Part shown: one piece after another, positions 57,268-64,000 of the stretch
How positions within the stretch are numbered: the stretch's first letter is position 1
Layout of the letters: every line of letters starts with the position of its first letter
Assembly (NCBI RefSeq): GCF_003201675.2
Contig: NZ_CP029287.2
Span: forward strand, 1,736,001 to 1,800,000
Direction of reading: 5' to 3'
Origin: Metallosphaera hakonensis JCM 8857 = DSM 7519
GTDB lineage: Archaea > Thermoproteota > Thermoprotei_A > Sulfolobales > Sulfolobaceae
Length of the DNA: 64,000 bases
The notes under the pieces: model-generated
The model's input: the letters and a program-made list of their open reading frames with translations, nothing else
What the model was told of the DNA's origin: nothing
Database searches by the model: none
Program-made: the position numbers and the translations under genes

Positions 57268-57421
57268 GGCGATTCAGGCGTCAATTGTGAATTGTAATCG
57301 GGAAAGATGATCAGATAATAAGAACTGAAGAATGTGAATCCCTGCCTTAAATGTGAGGAGTGTTCAATTAAATTCGTTCTACTTCTCTAAACCTTAATTC
57401 GCAATGAAGATATGAATTGCC
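57268..57421. repeat. MITE-like repeat, copy D
   Basis: A 154-bp unit. The left end GGCGATTCAGGCGTCAATTG then TGAATTGTAAT is an imperfect inverted repeat of the right end TTAATTCGCAATGAAGATAT then GAATTGCC. It lies in the gene-free stretch 57221-57744, which otherwise shows nothing of note. Confidence 0.6.
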
Positions 57422-57744
57422 TGAAATTCCATTCCCTTTCCATTATACCCTCGGGCAGGTTCCGGTATTCTGACACATCGCCCTTACTGTTGTTGTCTTG
57501 TATGGGAATGCATATCTTTTGCCCCTACAAAAATTTAACATAGGGATACATAATAGGTATACTTAGTCATAGTCTAAAGCGCAATGCAACATCCAAATTC
57601 ACTCGATATATCAGAGAAGGTTACGTTGCCCTTTAAAGTCTTTTGAATAACCCTCTATGAACTTGAATATAGATTTATTCGATTATTTGCACTTAGGACA
57701 CTCTCTCGAGAATCCCTAAAGGGTTAGAAGACGAAAGGATTTTA

Positions 57745-57776
57745 ACTCAGGGGTGCTGATTACTCAGGGGTGCTGA
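57745..57776 (+). repeat. Tandem 17-bp duplication before an ATPase start
   Basis: ACTCAGGGGTGCTGA occurs at 57745-57759 and again at 57762-57776, directly before the TTG start of the ATPase gene. The second copy supplies the GGGGTG that could act as ribosome-binding site. Confidence 0.8.
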
Positions 57777-57777
57777 G

Positions 57778-58794
57778 TTGATCTTCGATGTCAAACCCAA
57801 GGAGAGCCAAAAGGAACTACTCTTCCGTGATGAGGAGGTGAGAAAGTTGACCGGCCTCATGGAGGCAGGAATATGGACTGTGGTGATGGGGCCCAGGATG
57901 GTGGGGAAGACCAGCCTGATAAAGGTGGCCTCTAAGGGCATCAGATCCGTATACGTGAACCTGTGGGGGGCCAGGGGGCTTAACGACCTGCTAGAACGTA
58001 TGTTAAGGGGGCTCTCACGCGACTCAGTGTGGAGGAGGGTCCTGTCCAGTGTGGATTCACTCAGTCTAGGTCCCCTCCCCTCAATCACCCTCAGGAACAG
58101 GAGTAAGGTGATAGGGGACATCCTGGGGGAGTTGGGGAGCCAAGGGAAGGTTGTGGTAATACTGGACGAAGTCCAGGAACTCAGGTCCGTCACGAAGCCC
58201 CTCTGGGATCTCCTGTCCTACACGTTCTACACCTACCCCAACGTATCCTTCGTGTTTACAGGGTCAGTGAGCGGTCTCATTCGGGTTATCCTTTCCCCTC
58301 CACCTGGGTCACCACTCGTGGGGAGGAAGCCGGTGAAACTGGAGCTCGCCCCGTTCACAGAGAACCAGTCCAGGGAGTTCTTAAGGCTGGGGTTCAAGGA
58401 GGCAGGGTTGCCGGTCGGAGGTGAGATAGAGGAGGCCACCTCTGAACTCGACGGGATTCCCGGTTGGTTGACCCTTTACGGTTACCTGAGGTTGCATCAA
58501 GGGTTATCCCACCTGGACGCGATCGAGCAGACGAGGGTGGAGGCGTGCAAGGTGTTGAAGGAGGCATTCTCCCACTTCCTTGAAGATAAGAGAAACAAGG
58601 ACCTCTACCTTGAGTTGATCAGGAGGTTGCCCAGTAGATGGAGTGAGATCAAGAGGAGTCTCAACGTGAGCGACGAGGTATTGAGCGAGTCCCTAAAGTC
58701 CCTTCAAGATTGGTTCTTTATAAAGAAGATAAATGAGACCTACGACGTACAGGACAGGATGATGAGGTACTGTGCGCTGAGCGGCCTCCTCTAG
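57778..58794 (+). CDS. Archaeal ATPase (ATPase_2 family)
   Basis: A 338-residue P-loop ATPase of the archaeal-type family found beside mobile elements. Walker A is VVMGPRMVGKTSLIKVA near residues 36-52; Walker B is VVVILDEVQELRSV, followed by sensor FVFTGSVSGLI and the family motif LELAPFTENQSREFLRLGF. A C-terminal winged helix (RWSEIKRSLNVSDEVLSESL) ends with DVQDRMMRYCALSGLL. Unlike the two ATPases at 41-44 kb, it has no D...ExK nuclease-like tail. It starts with TTG at 57778. The role is unknown. Confidence 0.75.
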   Translation: MIFDVKPKESQKELLFRDEEVRKLTGLMEAGIWTVVMGPRMVGKTSLIKVASKGIRSVYVNLWGARGLNDLLERMLRGLSRDSVWRRVLSSVDSLSLGPLPSITLRNRSKVIGDILGELGSQGKVVVILDEVQELRSVTKPLWDLLSYTFYTYPNVSFVFTGSVSGLIRVILSPPPGSPLVGRKPVKLELAPFTENQSREFLRLGFKEAGLPVGGEIEEATSELDGIPGWLTLYGYLRLHQGLSHLDAIEQTRVEACKVLKEAFSHFLEDKRNKDLYLELIRRLPSRWSEIKRSLNVSDEVLSESLKSLQDWFFIKKINETYDVQDRMMRYCALSGLL

Positions 58795-58851
58795 AGATGA
58801 AACCATTTTCCACATTGATGGGTCAGGGGAAAATTGGTCTCACCGATTCCT

Positions 58852-59234
58852 GATGCCGTTGCTAACAGTTACCAATAAAACATGAATTTTATATACTTTG
58901 AATGAATAATTAGTAACTACTGAAGTTAAAGTAAGCCGTACCTCACATCTAAGTCCTGCCCCAGATGTGGATGGGTTTCCCGAAAGGTCGGCAGAACTTT
59001 CAAGTGTGAGAAGTGCGGGTTCACCCTAGACAGACAACTAAACGCATCACTGAATATCTACCTCAGGATGTGCGGGTTTCCCCACATCCGTGAAACCCCA
59101 AGGGTGTGGGTTGGGGGTTATCTCGCTAAAGGGGCGGAGGGGTATGAACGGGGCAATGCCCCGTAACTCTGGTGAAGCCCAAGGGCTGAGGATTGATATT
59201 AAATATTATGAAATCCTATGAAGCCCAAACCCCA
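58852..59234 (+). mobile_element. Internally deleted IS607-family copy
   Basis: The left 60-80 bp (GATGCCGTTGCTAACAGTTA onward) resembles the sequence just before tnpA of the intact IS607 element (GACGCCGTTATCAACAGTTT at 61717), and 58941-59234 closely matches the last 290 bp of that element, including its tnpB zinc ribbon (CPRCGWV, CEKCGF) and the shared end AGCCCAAACCCC. tnpA and most of tnpB are gone. Confidence 0.75.
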
Positions 59235-59375
59235 AAAACTGGGAATATCCTACACACTACAGTACTATGTGAAGAGAGGTTAATGGTTATTAGAAAGTAG
59301 GGAAATAATATTCGGAAGGATATCATCGGAATTTTGAGCGTAAATCTTTTTTGATACCTACCGTTGTAAGTGTAG

Positions 59376-59463
<88 letters not shown>

Positions 59464-59682
59464 TGATAATAACTGGTAAATGGAAAACATATTGGTTAAA
59501 TCTGAGATAGCTGTTCACCGACTTTTATGCTGGTTCAGATTGCCTGGGCCCTTGTTAGAAAGGACCATAAAATTCTAGGTTAGATTTGAGGTTGAAATAC
59601 TTCCTAACGCGAGTTGGGTTTCCCGCAGAGATATTAAGGACCAGGATTAGAGACTAGAGGCGCTTTCACTCCCTCTCCCAGG

Positions 59683-61035
59683 TCACCTCAATGCAACTCC
59701 TCTCAAAATCGATTCCAGTTGCCTCTTCAAATTATCCTTAAGCTCCTCTACGCACCTGCCCTCTCTCAAGGCCTTCCATATGGCCTTATTGGACAGGTTC
59801 ACAGTAAATCCTGGAAAATCGAACACTTTCCCGTTCGTGAAAACAATAACCCCTCCCACAGTGTACTTCTCCCTCTCTATCTCCTGCGTGCCAATTCCAA
59901 TCACGTCCATTACGTTCTCCATGGAGTTACCCTTAACAACTTCACCGTTAGTGAGCTTAACGTCTCCCAGGAAAAGGTAGCCGTGAGAGACGAACACAAT
60001 GTCGATGTTCCTTGACGACCTATTTCCGGTCACCTTCTTCCCGGTCTCGAACACCCTCTCTATCCCAAGTTCATCCTTCAACTCAACGAGGCATTCCCTA
60101 ACTATGGACTCCATTTCCTTGGAGACCTTCTGAATTTCAGTTATTTGACCGTGCTTCTTCACGTTCTCCTCAACGCAGGATAAGTCCTGCTTGCACTCGT
60201 AGAGCAGGTCTCTGTACGTCGATTTCGCCTCTGTGATGAGCTGGGCAATGGTCATCCCATGATCGTAAACTGTCTCCGCTAAGTCCTTCCCTATTTCCTT
60301 ACACATCCCCAAGAGGATTTCCACAGCGTCCTCCAGTTTCAGGGGGTCCAATTGAACGAAGTTCTCCCTGATTCTCCTGAGCACCGCCTCGTCCTTTACC
60401 GTGGCCAGCACTCCCGTGGGTGACGCCACAGCCAGGTAAACCTGACCCGAGTTCACGAGCTTGTGAATGAACGGGAAAAAGTGCTCACCTCTTGCCTCGT
60501 CCATCAAGAGAACGGGAGATAGGTTAAGCGAACTCAGGTCCGATAGGAAAGTCACGATCCCGTCCAGGCCATCGTAAACCTTGCAGTCCTGAAAGTTCAG
60601 GGAATATAGCCTAATCAACGGATCCTGCGAGTTCCTACACCTGGATTTCATCCAGGTTTCAAAGTCCTTTTTAAGTTGCTCCCATTTGGTGTAACCTATT
60701 TCCCTCCTTCTACTTGAGATCATCCCAGATATCATGGGAACTATCGTCGAGTTCCTCACGTAGAACCAGAACTCCTCCGTGAACGACTTATCTGAGGAGA
60801 GGTCCATGTAGATGGGGAGGTATCTCTCTGAGATCTCCCTAAGTTCCCTAGAAATGTTCAGGAGAATCGTGGTCTTCCCCATCCCGGGATCGCCGAAAAT
60901 GAAAACCTTACGAGCGCTCAGCAGTCTCTCTTTGATTTCATTGTAATATCTCTTGTACTTGGTGCCCAAGATCTCGTTTTTACTGCCCCAAGTCGAAACC
61001 GTGTCGGGAGGGAAGTTGCAGGACATCGGGTTCAC
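59683..61035 (-). CDS. AAA ATPase with C-terminal nuclease-like domain
   Basis: A 450-residue protein. Walker A is VFIFGDPGMGKTTILLNISR near residues 43-62; Walker B is LSPVLLMDEARGEHFF. A long helical middle (residues about 255-310) follows. The C-terminal domain has NRSSRNIDIVFVSHGYLFLG then DVKL, a D-x(n)-DxK layout resembling the PD-(D/E)xK core, then VGGVIVFTNGKVFDF. I do not recognise the exact family. Its start overlaps the wHTH gene by four bases, so the two act together. It may be a genome-defence or DNA-processing ATPase; this is inference. Confidence 0.65.
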   Translation of the reverse strand: MNPMSCNFPPDTVSTWGSKNEILGTKYKRYYNEIKERLLSARKVFIFGDPGMGKTTILLNISRELREISERYLPIYMDLSSDKSFTEEFWFYVRNSTIVPMISGMISSRRREIGYTKWEQLKKDFETWMKSRCRNSQDPLIRLYSLNFQDCKVYDGLDGIVTFLSDLSSLNLSPVLLMDEARGEHFFPFIHKLVNSGQVYLAVASPTGVLATVKDEAVLRRIRENFVQLDPLKLEDAVEILLGMCKEIGKDLAETVYDHGMTIAQLITEAKSTYRDLLYECKQDLSCVEENVKKHGQITEIQKVSKEMESIVRECLVELKDELGIERVFETGKKVTGNRSSRNIDIVFVSHGYLFLGDVKLTNGEVVKGNSMENVMDVIGIGTQEIEREKYTVGGVIVFTNGKVFDFPGFTVNLSNKAIWKALREGRCVEELKDNLKRQLESILRGVALR

Positions 61036-61511
61036 CTCTTAATGAGACCGAAGATCACTCCGCCCTTCACTATTCCCTCTTCCCCTCCGCGGAAGAGCTG
61101 ATAGTGGGACTCTATGTGAGTTGAAAACTTGGGGTAGAACTCCTCCCTTGAGAGTCCCATTCTCTCCCTAATATCTTTAAGGACGGCTATCCCCATGGGG
61201 TTCTTCACCTCCTCGAAAACCCTATCGAACTCGAGTTCGTTTCCCTTGCGAAACGTGGAGAGGAGGAGATCGAGTTTAGCGTTGATCTCCTTGAGAAGAT
61301 CCAGAACCGTGGGTTGGTTCTGTGCACTGCCTGAAGTTGTAGCGTCAAGCAGAACAACGCGGATACCGCTACCGACCTTCTGTAGCTTAATTTTCCCCTC
61401 CAATTCCATTTCCCTAAGGACGTCGTCGGAGTACTTTCGGAGTGCTGACCTGGGCGCGGATCCCCCTCGTTCTTTCAGAAACTTAATGAGCGACTCTTTT
61501 TGCTCCTCCAT
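61032..61511 (-). CDS. wHTH protein paired with the AAA ATPase
   Basis: A 159-residue protein. Residues 1 to about 55 form a winged helix (LIKFLKERGGSAPRSALRKY, DDVLREMELEGKIKLQKVGSG); residues 68-85 are a coiled-coil-like helix (VLDLLKEINAKLDLLLSTF), and the C-terminal part (KNPMGIAVLKDIRERMGLSR, YPKFSTHIESHYQLFRGG) may be a second helical domain for ATPase contact. There is no metal site. It overlaps the ATPase gene by four bases. A DNA-recognition or regulatory role for the ATPase is likely but inferred. Confidence 0.6.
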   Translation of the reverse strand: MEEQKESLIKFLKERGGSAPRSALRKYSDDVLREMELEGKIKLQKVGSGIRVVLLDATTSGSAQNQPTVLDLLKEINAKLDLLLSTFRKGNELEFDRVFEEVKNPMGIAVLKDIRERMGLSREEFYPKFSTHIESHYQLFRGGEEGIVKGGVIFGLIKR

Positions 61512-61559
61512 GTATTAATCATGGCAATCCATTATAATTATGTTACGGTAAGTATTACC

Positions 61560-61587
61560 GCAATTTCACAATGAACTGGAGTTCAAG
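61560..61587 (+). repeat. MITE-like repeat, solo right end F (weak)
   Basis: GCAATTTCACAATGAACTGG then AGTTCAAG resembles the right end of copy B. No left end is seen at the expected distance, which would lie inside the wHTH gene. It may be chance. Confidence 0.3.
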
Positions 61588-61783
61588 ATCAATATGGTGC
61601 AAATCCAGCCCCAAAATTATCTCGTTAGATTTCCGGTAAATATTTGCCCTAAGCACCTGTGGTCACTAGCTAGGAACTTATGAGAAACGCTAGTGACATG
61701 GACCGAAGAAAACCATGACGCCGTTATCAACAGTTTCCGATACACCGTAAAGTTTATATTATTTCATCATAAATTCTTATACA

Positions 61784-62365
61784 ATGCTTAGGCCTAAGGA
61801 AGTCTGCCAACGCCTAGGAATATCCTATGCAACACTTAGAGAATACGTTAAGAAAGGATATGTCAAGCCAGTAATACTAGAGACTGGAAAGTGGAGGTTC
61901 AGAGAGGAGGACGTGGAGAAACTGATGGGTATTGTTAGAAGGAGGAAAGTGATCCTTTATGCTAGGGTATCATCGAACACACAAAGAGACGACTTGGTAA
62001 ACCAAGTAAAATATTTACAAGAGCAAGTAAAGGACTACGACCAGGTAATAACGGATGTAGGTTCCGGGTTAAACATGAGGAGGAGGGGATTCCTCAAGTT
62101 GTTGAGGATGATACTGAACAACGAGGTGTCGAAAGTAGTTATTGCATACTCAGACAGACTAGTTAGATTCGGTTTCGAGATAATAGAGGAGGTCTGCAAA
62201 GCACACAACTGTGAGATAGTCGTGTTGAACAAGGAGGACGAAACACCAGAACAGGAGTTAATCGAGGACTTAATTTCCATACTGGTATCATTCAGAGGGA
62301 AGCACGGTATGAGGAGTCATAAGTACGAGAAGGTGAAGAAGTGTGTCGAAGAGCTTAAGGCTTGA
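61784..62365 (+). CDS. tnpA: IS607 transposase TnpA, serine recombinase
   Basis: A 193-residue serine recombinase. The N-terminal MerR-like helix-turn-helix (LRPKEVCQRLGISYATLREY and WRFREEDVEKLMG) is followed by the catalytic domain with the nucleophile serine in ILYARVSSNTQRDDLVNQVK, VITDVGSGLNMRRRGFLKLL and VVIAYSDRLVRFGFEIIEEV with the catalytic arginines. Domain order (HTH first) is diagnostic of IS607. It appears intact. An AT-rich promoter precedes it, and the tnpB start lies inside its last codons. Confidence 0.92.
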   Translation: MLRPKEVCQRLGISYATLREYVKKGYVKPVILETGKWRFREEDVEKLMGIVRRRKVILYARVSSNTQRDDLVNQVKYLQEQVKDYDQVITDVGSGLNMRRRGFLKLLRMILNNEVSKVVIAYSDRLVRFGFEIIEEVCKAHNCEIVVLNKEDETPEQELIEDLISILVSFRGKHGMRSHKYEKVKKCVEELKA

Positions 62366-63637
62366 ATCATTCCAACCAGAAGAAGAATACATTTACCTAA
62401 CGTACTCCTTGAAGAACGATAAGAAGGAGGAAAGCAGAGTATTACTAGAGAACTACAAAGTCCTACTACAGAAAGCATTAGACTGGTTGTGGGAGAGGAC
62501 TAAGGTCGAGAGAAAAGAAGTGAAGAAGGGCAAGAAAGTATTTACGAAGATCAAAATAACATTACCTAAGAAGAAGGAAGTGTACAAAACGTTAAGAGAC
62601 GAGTTGGAGAGGATTGACGTTTTGGCTTCAAATTACGTTGATAAGGCAATAAACGACACTTACTCAATATTGAGGAGTTGGAAGAGAAGAGCTGAGAAGG
62701 GGCAAGCATCGTTAAGGAAACCTAGGTTGAAGAGAGTTTATGTTAGGATAAAGTCAACACTTAGGAAGGTTGTGGATGAAGACGTTAGGATTACAATAAG
62801 ACCTTACGAGTATATTACCTTCTCTTGGTCTCGTACTTGGTTTTCACGAAAAGTTAAGGGGCTAGAATTGGGCGAGCCCATAATTAAGGAGGATAAGGTG
62901 TATTTACCATTTCGTTATAAGTTACCTTGGTTTAATCCCATAGATTTCCTAGCAATTGATAGCAACCTTTACACACTAGACGCTTATGATGGAGATAAGT
63001 TCGTTACATTTTCCTTGAAGGAGTTGTACAGCATAAAGTATGGTATGGAGTTGAAGAGGAGTAAAATACACGTCTTGCTTCAAAACACGGTAGGAAGGGG
63101 AAAGTATTGATGGAGAAGTATTCCCACCGTGAAGAGAACCGCGTGCTGGATTATATTCACAAGTTTGTGAATAAGTTGCTGGAGATGTATCCCACTACGA
63201 TGTTTGCTGTTGAGAAGTTGAATAAGCAAGGGATGTTTAAAGACGCTAATTATTCTCTATCTAAGAAAATCTCTAAGACTGTATGGAGATCAATTCATCG
63301 TTTGCTTAAATACAAGGCTCCTCTTTACGGTTCCTTTGTTAAGGAGGTTAATCCGCACCTCACATCTAAGTCCTGCCCCAGATGTGGATGGGTTTCCCGA
63401 AAGGTTGGTAGGACTTTTATGTGTGAGAAGTGCGGGTTAACCTTGGACAGACAACTGAATGCGTCACTTAATATCTACCTCAGGATGTGCGGGTTTCCCC
63501 ACATCCGTGAAATACCAAGGGTGTGGGTTGGGGTTATCTCGCTAAAGGGGCGGAGGGGTATGAGTGGGGCTATGCCCCGTAACTCTGGTGAAGCCCAAGG
63601 GCTGAGGATTGATATTAAATATTATGAAATCCTATGA
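62343..63637 (+). pseudogene. tnpB: IS607 TnpB with one frameshift
   Basis: Two frames (62343-63110 and 63107-63637) together encode one TnpB. RuvC-I is FLAIDSNLYTLDAYDGDKF, RuvC-II is TMFAVEKLNKQGMF, the zinc ribbon is CPRCGWV and CEKCGLT, and RuvC-III is LDRQLNASLNIYL. At about 63072-63080 one base appears to be missing: GTCTTGCTTC would restore VLASKHGRKGKVLMEKYS if one base were inserted. All catalytic residues survive, so the loss is recent or the site is a programmed shift. It begins with GTG inside tnpA. Confidence 0.85.
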
Positions 63638-63806
63638 AGCCCAAACCCCATCAAGTATGAGCACGGGTCCGTACTACGCAAGCTCTAATTCGACAAGTCG
63701 CCACCACGCTCCTCCCCGGGATGCCTGGTGAGGAAACCCTATTAAACGAAACGATCGCTGAGATCGGGGGCCCTTAGCGCTCCCTTAGATCTCTCTCCGT
63801 ATGTGT

Positions 63807-64000
63807 TTATACTAAATACGCCTTAACCCCTTCCTTTAACGCGACCTCGTACTGCCCTTTATCCGACGTTATTAACTCCAGTTTACTGGACTTCGCCAAG
63901 GCTATAAACAACGCATCGTAAATCGTTATCTTATTCCTATTCGCCACCCTAAAAGCCTCTACGAGGTAATCGTCCTGGTTCGCCATTGAAATGGCCTCAC
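63807..64000 (-). CDS. vapC: VapC-type PIN toxin, C-terminal part
   Basis: The minus strand encodes 64 codons to a TAA at 63807-63809, with the N-terminus beyond the window. The sequence ITIYDALFIALAKSSKLEL followed by ITSDKGQYEVALKEGVKAYLV is the classic end of a PIN domain: aspartate in YDALFIALA and aspartate in TSDKG bind metal. Its antitoxin would lie outside the window. It sits 157 bp after the IS607 element. Confidence 0.8.
   Translation of the reverse strand, partial: EAISMANQDDYLVEAFRVANRNKITIYDALFIALAKSSKLELITSDKGQYEVALKEGVKAYLV

Larger units (their letters stand above)
61717..63650 (+). mobile_element. IS607-family insertion sequence
   Basis: Bounds are inferred by comparison with the deleted copy at 58852-59234: left from about 61717, right at the shared AGCCCAAACCCC (63638-63650). 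It carries the serine-recombinase tnpA and an overlapping tnpB with a single frameshift. IS607 elements have no terminal inverted repeats, in keeping with what is seen. Confidence 0.75.

Overview
The window is a chromosomal segment of a thermoacidophilic crenarchaeon of the Sulfolobales. Support comes from an archaeal B-family polymerase (PolB1 type), a FeS-containing XPD helicase, TFS, Rpb11, Csl4, Pcc1 and Dph2 genes, ThyX, a bacterial-like complex I lacking the NADH module, a split transketolase, a GHMP-type shikimate kinase, leaderless promoters with TATA boxes about 25-30 bp upstream of starts, a BHB-type tRNA intron and IS605/IS607 transposons. The fairly high G+C of the core genes suggests Metallosphaera or a close relative rather than Sulfolobus in the strict sense; this is an inference.

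Layout. 1-2.7 kb: 5' part of PolB1, divergent tRNA-Arg(GCG), decayed sequence, two small conserved proteins. 2.65-5 kb: a large exported surface protein. 5.1-15.4 kb: a minus-strand respiratory operon, nuoA-C-D-H-I-J-K-(M-L fusion)-N, ending in inositol-1-phosphate synthase; nuoB, E, F and G are absent. 15.4-24.3 kb: ThyX, a tnpB-less IS605 remnant, a DUF2175 zinc protein, a YyaL-like protein, DUF364, a sugar nucleotidyltransferase, superoxide dismutase, an unknown membrane/coiled-coil protein and a TusA-like protein. At 24.3-24.5 kb an SSV-type integrase N-terminal relic reads into the 3' end of tRNA-Gly(TCC). 24.6-28.7 kb: two-gene glutamate synthase. 29-32 kb: Pcc1, a degenerate DHH-like protein, a flippase-like membrane protein and an E1/ThiF-like protein.

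32.4-41.1 kb: a compact plus-strand aromatic amino acid operon (two transketolase subunits, AroQ-TyrA, DAHP synthase, AroB, AroE, AroC, AroK, AroA). The missing step, AroD, lies at 47.1 kb, separated by about 6 kb of accessory DNA: two AAA ATPases, VapBC, transposase debris, MITE-like repeats and a dead tnpB. 48.4-51.6 kb: Rieske protein, a small unknown protein coupled to XPD, XPD and a thioredoxin-fold protein. 52-53.4 kb: a stand-alone, apparently intact TnpB element. 54.2-57.2 kb: an information-processing operon (L10e, Dph2, Csl4, Rpb11, a small unknown protein, TFS). 57.2-64 kb: accessory DNA with an archaeal ATPase, a collapsed IS607 copy, an intron-containing tRNA-Arg(TCT), a wHTH + ATPase/nuclease-like pair, a nearly intact IS607 element and the C-terminus of a VapC toxin.

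The main structure not explained by ordinary genes is in the spacers: a family of roughly 155-165 bp elements with about 30-bp terminal inverted repeats (at least four paired copies plus solo ends), collapsed IS605 and IS607 derivatives that keep only their termini, a 374-bp AT-rich inverted-repeat element next to aroD, and a 64-bp inverted repeat pair that brackets the aroA-aroD insertion.
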